Below are positions 16,539 to 24,004 of a stretch of 64,000 nucleotides of DNA, piece by piece; position 1 is the stretch's first letter, and each line of letters starts with the position of its first letter. The translations under genes and the position numbers were made by a program. This DNA is from a virus. The notes under the pieces were generated by a model, which made no database searches, was not told where the DNA came from, and saw only the letters and a list, made by a program, of their open reading frames with translations. The stretch lies in the IMG/VR virus record IMGVR_UViG_3300031857_012457, positions 62,001-126,000 of that record; one strand, written 5' to 3'.

Positions 16539-19346
16539 TTATATGAAATCACCAATGGTCTTTCTACCGTTTCCACCTAATGCATAAGACCTTCTGGCTT
16601 CTTCACGAAGTCTTTCTGAAATTACTTTACCATCCAGATTAAGTGTGCCTTCAAATAGACCTTGTGTATTTATAGCAATTTCTGTCAATATTGTAGTAGC
16701 CAATCCGAGTAATGAAACGGTTTCTATTTGTAAAGCGGAATTAAATTCGGCTTCAGTTAATTGACTAGCTCCTGTTTCTTGTAGTTTTTTATCTAACTCT
16801 TCTTGAGTTAACGCTTGAGTAAATAACTGACTACCATTGGTTATTGTGGCATTTTTAGCTTCGTCCATTTTTAGCTTTACTTCCTCCTGGTTTGCTACGT
16901 CAGATAGGCCGTTTGTTGCAACATTATTAGCTAATTCTAATGTTTTCTCTGTATTTTCTTCAGTAGCTGCAACTGTAGATTTATAACCTACTAAATTTGC
17001 CTGTCTTAATTCTTCTAATTTTTTCTGGTCAACAAAATACTCTGTATTGGCTTGGCCTTTAAATCGTCCTTGTTGTATTATCACCTGTTGTGACCCAACT
17101 AAACTCTTTATCATCTCAAATTCTTTATCCGATACTCCCTGCTGCTTTTTCCAATAGGCTCCCCCATCACGTAAAATGGGACCTCCTTCATTAATAAAAG
17201 ATTGCGCAAGATTTTGAATTCGTCTAATTTCTCTATCTGTGTCCTTATTCTTGTCTGCTATTTGAGTTCCAAATGTAGATTGAGTTACTTGTCCCAATGT
17301 TGCTTCTACCGCTGCTTTATCTTTCATATCCACATTATTTTTCTCTAATGCATCATTGAAAGATAAAACTAATTTACCAACATCTTCACTTTTTATACGT
17401 TCCTCCTTCAATAACTGCATTACTAGATTACTAGTTTCTGCACCTTGTCCTATACTCGCATCTAACCCATAAGCCGCCATTGCGGTGGCCATATCTGATT
17501 TACTTTTCGCACCCATCAAAAGAGCACCACTTGCAACGTCAGCTAACTCCTGTGCTGCTAGGTCTTCCTTTTCCATATCGGCAGCAAACTTTAATTCCCA
17601 GTATGCTCTATATCTTGCTTCTTCTTTTATTAAATCCATTTTTTGAGCCTGTTCTAACAACATCATTGCCGCTCTCTGTCTCTGCTCAAACTCTAATAAC
17701 TTTTTTCTCTGTTCTTGCTCTAATGCCAATTTTGCACCAGCATTTGCCAAATCTTGATTAAGAGCCGCATCTGCAAATGCTTTTCCTTTGGCAGCTTCCG
17801 CTTTTAATTCACCAGCAACTTTTGGGTCTTCTTTACCTTCCATTAATGCCATTAACGCAGATATATCCATTCCGGTAGCCTGTGATAATTGTTGTTTAGC
17901 AAATGGATTCATTGCACCGATATCCATGCCACCCAACGCGGATTTAAGAGCAGCTGCACCTCCTGCTTGGTCACCTGCCATTAATTTAGCTCTTACTTCG
18001 GAAAGATTTACATTTTTACCCAACATTGCGGATAAACTCATTTCCGCTTTAATACTATCTTTATAGTTTAATACCATAGTATCCGATGCCTTCATCATTG
18101 ATGACATTGATACACTCATTTTACTTAATAAAACCGCTTGTTTTGCAAAACTATCAGCAGTACCATTACTGAATTTATATATATCTTCACCCGCTTCTTT
18201 AATTTGATTGAAGATTACTTGAGGTGCTATATCATTTATTTTAGCAAATGACTCAAATCCTCCTATTAAATTTTGAGCCGTTTCAGCTGAAGTTTTACCC
18301 ATCAAACTGAATAATTTTGTCATATTCATGACATCCTCATCACTTCCACTTAAATGATATGCCAATCCTTGCGCGTTTTCAGATAGTTGAAAACTTTGTT
18401 TAATTCCCAATCCAAATGTAGCAGTGAATTTACCTACACCTTCGAGTATTTGTTTTGTACCAGAACCGATTGCTTTTAAGGCTCTTTCTGAAATTGTTGC
18501 ATATTTTTCTATAAATGAGATACCAGAAGCTGATATTGCTTTTCGTTTTTCTAATTCAGCATCTAATGTTTCTTTTGCTTGGTCTAATTGGAATTGTAAC
18601 GCATCTTTTCTTAAACCCATTTCATACTCAACTTCATCCTTGACTAAACTATGTTCGAATGCCATCTTATCCATCGCAATCCCTTTTGAATGGTCAAAAA
18701 TTTCTCTCTGAAGTTGTTGTTGTAATTCTAATGGTTTTTGATAAGCATATTTTGCATCTATTTTTCTAAATGCTTCCGTACCTTCTAAACTACCTTTCAT
18801 GTCTGCTATCCCACCAGGCCCTAACATACTACCTTTATTTGTAGCCATTTTTACTCCTGCTACCAATTTAGCTAATCCACCACTATTCCAAAAATCAAAG
18901 GCCATTTTTAAACCACTCAATACCATTCCTGCTGGTCCAGCTGCTCTTAATATCGCACCTCCAGCGGAACCTAGTCCTGCTGCAGCTTTACCCAACATAC
19001 CACCTGTTCCACCACCACCCTTTATACCAGCTAATCCTTTTTTGAATCCATTAAAATTTTCCTTACCCATTAATTTTCCGGCTACGCGCATGGTTTTTTT
19101 ACCGAACATGTTTTCAAATTGGTCGACAGCATTGGCCACTTTTTTCTGGTCCCCTCTTTCTGCTTTCTTTTCTGATTCTACCTTTTTCTTTGCTTTTCGG
19201 TCTAGCTCTTGTGTTTTTGCAAATCCGGCAAAAGAATCTGCTAATCTTTCTGCTACTTTTGAAAAATTGTCAACAGTTGCTTGAAAAGTACCTATACTTC
19301 TTTCTTGAGCTAAATCTAATTCTTCTTGTTTGCGACTCTTTGCCAT
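16539..19346 (-). CDS. gp29: Tail tape measure protein (gp29-like)
   Basis: 935 residues. It has the features of a tape measure: a charged helical N-terminus, a Gly/Ala-rich hydrophobic stretch at about 110-150 (GGAILRAAGPAGMVLSGLK), long helical segments such as KDALQFQLDQAKETLDAELE, a second hydrophobic region near 290-310, and many Met/Ala-rich helices. It would set tail length and be ejected during infection. The two genes just upstream are tail assembly proteins, as expected. It is longer than T4 gp29 (590 residues), which would fit a longer tail. Confidence 0.75.
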   Translation of the reverse strand: MAKSRKQEELDLAQERSIGTFQATVDNFSKVAERLADSFAGFAKTQELDRKAKKKVESEKKAERGDQKKVANAVDQFENMFGKKTMRVAGKLMGKENFNGFKKGLAGIKGGGGTGGMLGKAAAGLGSAGGAILRAAGPAGMVLSGLKMAFDFWNSGGLAKLVAGVKMATNKGSMLGPGGIADMKGSLEGTEAFRKIDAKYAYQKPLELQQQLQREIFDHSKGIAMDKMAFEHSLVKDEVEYEMGLRKDALQFQLDQAKETLDAELEKRKAISASGISFIEKYATISERALKAIGSGTKQILEGVGKFTATFGLGIKQSFQLSENAQGLAYHLSGSDEDVMNMTKLFSLMGKTSAETAQNLIGGFESFAKINDIAPQVIFNQIKEAGEDIYKFSNGTADSFAKQAVLLSKMSVSMSSMMKASDTMVLNYKDSIKAEMSLSAMLGKNVNLSEVRAKLMAGDQAGGAAALKSALGGMDIGAMNPFAKQQLSQATGMDISALMALMEGKEDPKVAGELKAEAAKGKAFADAALNQDLANAGAKLALEQEQRKKLLEFEQRQRAAMMLLEQAQKMDLIKEEARYRAYWELKFAADMEKEDLAAQELADVASGALLMGAKSKSDMATAMAAYGLDASIGQGAETSNLVMQLLKEERIKSEDVGKLVLSFNDALEKNNVDMKDKAAVEATLGQVTQSTFGTQIADKNKDTDREIRRIQNLAQSFINEGGPILRDGGAYWKKQQGVSDKEFEMIKSLVGSQQVIIQQGRFKGQANTEYFVDQKKLEELRQANLVGYKSTVAATEENTEKTLELANNVATNGLSDVANQEEVKLKMDEAKNATITNGSQLFTQALTQEELDKKLQETGASQLTEAEFNSALQIETVSLLGLATTILTEIAINTQGLFEGTLNLDGKVISERLREEARRSYALGGNGRKTIGDFI

Positions 19347-19366
19347 AGTTAATTATAATAATTACA

Positions 19367-19375
19367 TATAAATAT
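19367..19375 (-). promoter_or_regulatory. Late-promoter-like motif
   Basis: Sense TATGTATATTTATATG, 21 bases before the tape measure ATG at 19346. Confidence 0.5.
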
Positions 19376-19383
19376 ACATATTA

Positions 19384-19617
19384 CTATTTTCTTCGTGCTC
19401 TACTAGGAGCAGATGCTGCTTTTTTAGTCGCGTTTTCATACAATTTAGCTTCGGTGTTCTTACTATTAAGTAATTCATTCCAATAAAATTCTCTTAATTT
19501 AGTGGGCATGAAATATACATCATGCCAAGTAAACCCGCCATTTGAGTTATAGATTAGTGAAAATATTTGTTTGTGTAAAGTTACAGAATGATTAGTCGGC
19601 AGGGTAAAAAAAGTCAA
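19384..19617 (-). CDS. Tail/baseplate assembly protein, possibly made by frameshifting
   Basis: 77 residues if read from the TTG at 19617. There is no ATG before the internal Met at about residue 37, and the frame is closed by a stop at 19621-19623. NSNGGFTWHDVYFMPTKLRE, then FYWNELLNSKN, matches a small conserved protein that follows the gp26-like gene in T4-like phages (gp51 or tail assembly chaperone position). The 26-base overlap with the upstream gene contains a seven-T run, so it may be reached by a +1 or -2 shift from the upstream frame. The basic C-terminal tail ends in SRARRK. Confidence 0.65.
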   Translation of the reverse strand: MTFFTLPTNHSVTLHKQIFSLIYNSNGGFTWHDVYFMPTKLREFYWNELLNSKNTEAKLYENATKKAASAPSRARRK

Positions 19618-20410
19618 GTCCTATTGGGACTTTAAGAGCCTCCTTCTCCCCTGTGAACGGTGATGTATATTCAAAACTTAAATTTATATCTGGAGTAATT
19701 TTTTGTATATATTTTCTTAAAGCTCTGGAGTCAGAAGCTCTCAATTGATTTACAACAAAATTACTGATAAAACCCAAATCTCTGTTACCATCTATTTCTA
19801 AAATAATTCTTCTTAATCGTGTAGTAACTTCTTTACCTTCTTTCAAAGTTTTTTCAGATGCTTCAATATCTTTATTTATAGCCATTTCATCACCATGCGT
19901 CAATAATTTAAATTTAATTATTGATTTAGATTGTGGTAATGTGAATTGATATTCATTTTCTCTGTTAAGTAAATTTTCATCAATTTCTTTAATTGATAAT
20001 TTACTCATATCAACTTTAGTTTGAACTGCTTCGTTTTCTACTGGGTCTGTAACGGTAACATCATACTCTGGTCCGTATGCCAACACTCTAGTTGCAATTA
20101 GAATTGCATTCTTATCTCCAATTATCAAATCAGAAAGACTTACTCCTGGTTCTACAATTATTGATTCTAATAATTTATCAATTACTATACCCTTACGGAT
20201 AAGATTTGTAGAAGTAAGAATATCTTCTTCTTTAGCAGTCATTAATTTAACAGTCACCTCACCTTTTGATAATGGAGATGATTCGGGATAACATAATCCC
20301 TTTGATGGTAAACTAATAATTTCCGTTGGGAATGGATACGATTTTTGTTGTTGATAAACAGGATTAGAATTTAATCCTCTACTAACTGCTTGTTCGGTAA
20401 TTTCTTCCAT
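19592..20410 (-). CDS. Baseplate hub assembly protein of the T4 baseplate family (gp26-like)
   Basis: 272 residues from the Met at 20410; the upstream in-frame Met at 20479 lies inside a terminator hairpin and is rejected. Diagnostic segments are TEIISLPSKGLCYPE, VKLMTAKEEDILTSTNLIRK, GDKNAILIATRVLAYG and FKLLTHGDEMAINKD, which I know from the T4 baseplate protein family (gp26). Relatives often carry a CPxC zinc motif after the YG-x-x-Y stretch; here it reads VTDPVENEA without cysteines. It precedes the 77-residue ORF and the tape measure gene. Confidence 0.7.
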   Translation of the reverse strand: MEEITEQAVSRGLNSNPVYQQQKSYPFPTEIISLPSKGLCYPESSPLSKGEVTVKLMTAKEEDILTSTNLIRKGIVIDKLLESIIVEPGVSLSDLIIGDKNAILIATRVLAYGPEYDVTVTDPVENEAVQTKVDMSKLSIKEIDENLLNRENEYQFTLPQSKSIIKFKLLTHGDEMAINKDIEASEKTLKEGKEVTTRLRRIILEIDGNRDLGFISNFVVNQLRASDSRALRKYIQKITPDINLSFEYTSPFTGEKEALKVPIGLDFFYPAD

Positions 20411-20431
20411 AATAATAACATTTTGTTTAAT

Positions 20432-20440
20432 TATAAGTAT
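20432..20440 (-). promoter_or_regulatory. Late-promoter-like motif, one mismatch
   Basis: Sense ATACTTATA, 22 bases before the chosen ATG at 20410 and directly after a terminator; this supports the downstream start. Confidence 0.4.
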
Positions 20441-20444
20441 ATGT

Positions 20445-20479
20445 AAAACAAAAAAATGGGATGTATTTCTACACCCCAT
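20445..20479 (-). terminator. Intrinsic terminator closing the small-gene cassette
   Basis: Sense ATGGGG-TGTA, loop GAAA, TACA-TCCCAT (one A-C mismatch), followed by seven T. It lies 29 bases after the stop of the 64-residue gene. Confidence 0.8.
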
Positions 20480-20507
20480 ATTAAATTATTTTAAAATACT
20501 ATTTTAA

Positions 20508-20702
20508 CTACCAACCAGGATAACCCCTTTGAGCTAATTCCTGTGTAACCTCATGATACTTCTCCTCACTCACTACACCATTCCAAAAACACCAATCATA
20601 ATTGGTCTTATGGGGGTCATTATGTCCATTGAACTCCGCAGTAGAAATCAACAAATCACAATACTCACTTACACTCATGCCAGCAATTTCTTCAGTTTCC
20701 AT
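20508..20702 (-). CDS. Unknown small protein of the inserted cassette
   Basis: 64 residues, acidic, not recognised. It contains SVSEYCDLLISTAEF and TNYDWCFWNGVVSEEKYHEV, compact and aromatic-rich, no membrane segment. It is the second gene of a two-gene unit with its own host-type promoter (21030) and terminator (20445). Confidence 0.7.
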   Translation of the reverse strand: METEEIAGMSVSEYCDLLISTAEFNGHNDPHKTNYDWCFWNGVVSEEKYHEVTQELAQRGYPGW

Positions 20703-20720
20703 ATCTTATTTATTTATTTG

Positions 20721-20984
20721 TTAGTATTCAATTAAGGAAATTGGAACGATAAACACACCACCACTCTTTACACTTAAAGTAGCCTTTGTTCGATTAATTT
20801 TATTAACCCACAAATCTTTACCTCGCAATTTCGGGTGATTAACCGTAACTTGCATACCCACACTTAAACCCACTTTCTTTTGAAGTGATTCGATATTGCG
20901 TTTTTGTTTGATTAACTCAACAACAATCTGATTGATGTTACGCAATTCTGATACTGACAATTTTGATAATTCTGAAATGTTCAT
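20721..20984 (-). CDS. Unknown small protein with a KOW/SH3-like C-terminal half
   Basis: 87 residues. The first 38 form a helical region (ELSKLSVSELRNINQIVVEL). The rest, VGMQVTVNHPKLRGKDLWV then KINRTKATLSVKSGG, reads like a small beta-barrel of the KOW or SH3 type: a strand, a K-x-x-G turn and two further strands. Such barrels often bind nucleic acid or ribosomal/transcription proteins. It is the first gene of a unit driven by a host-type promoter, so early expression is likely, unlike the tail genes around it. Confidence 0.7.
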   Translation of the reverse strand: MNISELSKLSVSELRNINQIVVELIKQKRNIESLQKKVGLSVGMQVTVNHPKLRGKDLWVNKINRTKATLSVKSGGVFIVPISLIEY

Positions 20985-21029
20985 AACTTTTAGATTTTAG
21001 ATTTTAAATGTTTAACTCTTATTACATAG

Positions 21030-21060
21030 TAAAGGTAATACATTCTGCTATAAAAGTCAA
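21030..21060 (-). promoter_or_regulatory. Host-type promoter of the small-gene cassette
   Basis: Sense TTG (21060-21058), 20 bases, TACCTTTA (21037-21030). Spacing is identical to the gp32 and polymerase promoters; the final G of TAnnTTTG is A. Predicted leader about 39 bases. Confidence 0.55.
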
Positions 21061-21103
21061 GTCTTTTTTCAATTATTTTTTAAATTTATAATGGTTCTAA
21101 ATA

Positions 21104-21139
21104 AGACATAAAAAAAGGGATAGAAATCTACCCCTTTTT
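21104..21139 (-). terminator. Intrinsic terminator after the tail tube gene
   Basis: Sense AAAAGGGG-TAG, loop ATTT, CTA-TCCCTTTT followed by further T. Same build, including the A-C mismatch, as the terminator at 20445. Confidence 0.85.
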
Positions 21140-21166
21140 AATTATTTTAAAGTTTACAATTAAAGA

Positions 21167-21655
21167 TTAGTATTCAAGAATTGCGTAATCATAAGTTAAA
21201 GTTAATTCTATCGATAGTGGGTCGTTTGAAGCCCAATCCAATTCACCAAAGTTTGCTGAAGTGATAAATGCTCCTTTTAAAGTCCATTGTTCAATCTTAT
21301 CACCTACTGGTCCTAATAAGAAGAAGTTAATATCTTTCTTATAGAATGCCGCGTATCCATCTCTACCTGTTAGAGATTCGTGTGAACTTCTAACCCACTC
21401 CATTACTTGCTGTGCTCCAGATGGAACGATTGGGTCATAAAGAGAGATAGTAATATCATCCCAAGTGGATTTACCCTTAATCTTTCTTTTTACGTTGATG
21501 TGGTCTAGTTCAACTATTTCCGATGTGAAAGTTGGTCTACTAGCCGTTTTGATGATGTATGATTCAATACCATTGATTTCCATAATAAATCTATTCCCCA
21601 ATTTGGGTTCAAAATTTCTGTAGAACATCTTGTCAAACTCTAATATTTCTGGCAT
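21167..21655 (-). CDS. gp19: Tail tube protein (gp19)
   Basis: 162 residues, the T4 gp19 size (163). Reads NRFIMEINGIESYIIKTASR, then EIVELDHINVKRKIKGKSTW and DDITISLYDPIVPSGAQQV, ending FGELDWASNDPLSIELTLTY: the strand pattern of the myovirus tube/Hcp fold. It polymerises inside the sheath encoded just upstream and is followed by a strong terminator. Confidence 0.9.
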   Translation of the reverse strand: MPEILEFDKMFYRNFEPKLGNRFIMEINGIESYIIKTASRPTFTSEIVELDHINVKRKIKGKSTWDDITISLYDPIVPSGAQQVMEWVRSSHESLTGRDGYAAFYKKDINFFLLGPVGDKIEQWTLKGAFITSANFGELDWASNDPLSIELTLTYDYAILEY

Positions 21656-21680
21656 CTTTTTTTTATTTAATTGTTTCTAA

Positions 21681-21689
21681 TATAAATAT
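21681..21689 (-). promoter_or_regulatory. Late-promoter-like motif
   Basis: Sense TTAGATATTTATATTAG, 26 bases before the tube ATG at 21655. Confidence 0.5.
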
Positions 21690-21701
21690 CTAATTTCTAA
21701 A

Positions 21702-23936
21702 TTATCCGTTAAAACTTGCTCCAGTTGGTAAGATGTTGAAATCAATTTGAATGAATTCAGCGGTTTTAGTCGGTTGTAAGAAGATAGCTCCTGCTAATAT
21801 GTTTCTATCAATTACATCAGGCGTATTGTTAGTATCATCCATCACTACTCTAAACGCGTAAAGTCCTTGTCTCTGTTGGATGCTATCCAAATATGGATTA
21901 ACAATGTTTAAGAATCTGTTTCTAGTTTCAGAAGTATTTTGTTCAAACACTAAATATCTAGATGAAGATGCGATATACTTTCTAACAGTCAACAACAATC
22001 TTCTTACGTTGATTCTATCCAATGCAGATGGTCTATCTTGCAATGTTTTTTGTCCGAATACTACAATTCCTTGTCCAGGGAACTGAACGATTGGGTTTAC
22101 TTTGTTTTCGTATAATGAATCTTTTTCGGATTGAGTTAAACGATTTTGAACACTTACTGCTCCAATTAAACCACCTCTATTCAAACCTGCTGGTGCAAAC
22201 CATTCAGCTGCTACTCTATCGTTAGCCGCAAATACCCCAGGCAATAATACTGATGGTGGTACTGCGATTAGTTTGTTAGTGTTAACATCGATTGTTTTAA
22301 CCCAAGGGTAGTAAGTTGCTACCATATTTGAATCGATTGATTGTGCTTCTGTATTTGCTTGTCCAATTGAATCACCATAAGCGGTTGTATCCAAAATGTA
22401 GAAACAATCATTTCGTTGCTCAACCATATCCAATACTGAAGTTGCTACTGAAGAGTGTAATCGTTTGATAACACCTGGAGTTACAACCATATTGATGTCA
22501 AATTCATCTACATTTGATAATGCCGCGATATGTTTAGCGTATGCTGCTGAACCACTAGCATTTACTGTTGATAAGTTAAATCCTTGTGAGTTTCCTGCTG
22601 AAATATCTGCTCCTGTCAATATTGGAGTTGCTGGATTCATACCATCAAATCCTTCTTGGAATCCTACAATGAATTGTGCCGAAGTTGAACCTACTGCTAA
22701 TGTACCACCATTTGATGCATCTAATCCAAATACAGAGTTAGAACCTACACCTGCTCCAGTCGGAATTGGCTTTAAGTAGATATTGTTATCAGTATTACCA
22801 TCTAAATTGATACCACCATATTGTGTTGCCGATGAAGTTAAGAATGTTACTGCAGGAATCAATGCTCCAACTGCTGCCGATGCGGATACTGGTAAAGTAT
22901 ACGCTGCGTGTCCGAATGGAACTGCTTGTACGGGAGCCGATGTATTTAAGTTAGCAATTCTAACATATTTTGAATTACTTACCCAATCTCCAGATTCAGA
23001 TATTTTACCCTCTGAATCAATTGATAATTTTCTATCACCGATTACTCTACTAATATAGTTAGGAGAATTAGGGTCTAAATTTACATTTGAATAAGTTTCT
23101 AATACTACTTTTTTCTTATTTGTATCACCAAATTCTCTTACAACTACGGTGAATGTACCATAATCAGTACCATTTACAGAACCTGCTGCTTTAATATTTG
23201 TGATACCAATTTTTACTTTAGTATTTGCCGCATTACCTGCTCCGATTGTTTCAAATTGGAATAAGTTATATCTATCACCAGAGATTACTTGAGATGTAAT
23301 CATTGGTGTTAACGCCTCTTGCGCATCAAATGTAAAAAGTTGGTCACCCAATACAGTTACTGAAGAAGATGCACTGGAATTAAATGTTATAGAAGAATTT
23401 TTAAAGAATCCATACACATAAGGGTCTTTAGAACCAAACGCAGATGTTCCAAATACTGCTTCAATATCGTTTGTATCGGTTACATCCAAAGAAGCAGATA
23501 GGTTTAATCCACTACCTCTTAATACGAAATCACCTGCTCCTGCATTAGAAGAAGTTAATTGTGCGTCTGCAAAACCTCCGTTTGCACTTCCTGAAGTATT
23601 GAATAAGATACCTAAAGATGCTGATACAGCTCCTGAAGTTGCAGTTAATAATAAAGGTGCTACTTCGGTATATCCTCCAACACCCCCAACTCTACAAATT
23701 GTAGCAGTTCCTGCCTCTCTTAAATAATTTTGTACGGCTAAAGGAGTAAGATATGTGCCATCTGCTGCTCCAAATAATTTTTCAAATTCTGCCTGTGAAT
23801 TTACGATTGTAGGTACCAATGGTCCTTCTTTGAAAGGTCCGATAAATGCTGCTCCAATATCTGCTACCCCTTGCTGTAAGAATGAAAGGTCATTTTCTTT
23901 TGTAAATACACCTGGTGATACTATTTTGTCTGCCAT
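21702..23936 (-). CDS. gp18: Contractile tail sheath protein (gp18)
   Basis: 744 residues. It starts KIVSPGVFTKENDLSFLQQG and continues IGAAFIGPFKEGPLVPTIV, the usual sheath N-terminus, and the C-terminal domain has VFGQKTLQDRPSALDRINVR, then RRLLLTVRKYIASSSRYLVF and a final FIQIDFNILPTGAS, which are sheath family hallmarks. The variable middle (about residues 100-470) is a beta-rich, Ser/Gly/Ala-rich surface insertion. It is longer than T4 gp18 (659). Unlike T4, where sheath and tube lie between terminase and portal, here they follow the fibre genes. Confidence 0.93.
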   Translation of the reverse strand: MADKIVSPGVFTKENDLSFLQQGVADIGAAFIGPFKEGPLVPTIVNSQAEFEKLFGAADGTYLTPLAVQNYLREAGTATICRVGGVGGYTEVAPLLLTATSGAVSASLGILFNTSGSANGGFADAQLTSSNAGAGDFVLRGSGLNLSASLDVTDTNDIEAVFGTSAFGSKDPYVYGFFKNSSITFNSSASSSVTVLGDQLFTFDAQEALTPMITSQVISGDRYNLFQFETIGAGNAANTKVKIGITNIKAAGSVNGTDYGTFTVVVREFGDTNKKKVVLETYSNVNLDPNSPNYISRVIGDRKLSIDSEGKISESGDWVSNSKYVRIANLNTSAPVQAVPFGHAAYTLPVSASAAVGALIPAVTFLTSSATQYGGINLDGNTDNNIYLKPIPTGAGVGSNSVFGLDASNGGTLAVGSTSAQFIVGFQEGFDGMNPATPILTGADISAGNSQGFNLSTVNASGSAAYAKHIAALSNVDEFDINMVVTPGVIKRLHSSVATSVLDMVEQRNDCFYILDTTAYGDSIGQANTEAQSIDSNMVATYYPWVKTIDVNTNKLIAVPPSVLLPGVFAANDRVAAEWFAPAGLNRGGLIGAVSVQNRLTQSEKDSLYENKVNPIVQFPGQGIVVFGQKTLQDRPSALDRINVRRLLLTVRKYIASSSRYLVFEQNTSETRNRFLNIVNPYLDSIQQRQGLYAFRVVMDDTNNTPDVIDRNILAGAIFLQPTKTAEFIQIDFNILPTGASFNG

Positions 23937-23969
23937 TTTATATACTAATTTAAAATTTTATTATCTCAT

Positions 23970-23978
23970 TATAAATAT
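23970..23978 (-). promoter_or_regulatory. Late-promoter-like motif
   Basis: Sense GTTTATATTTATAATG, 34 bases before the sheath ATG at 23936. Confidence 0.45.
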
Positions 23979-24004
23979 AAACTTTTATTTCAAAACAACA
24001 ATTA

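Noticed and set aside
20411-20479. Longer N-terminus of the gp26-like gene
   Set aside because: The extra 23 codons cover a terminator hairpin and a late-type motif.
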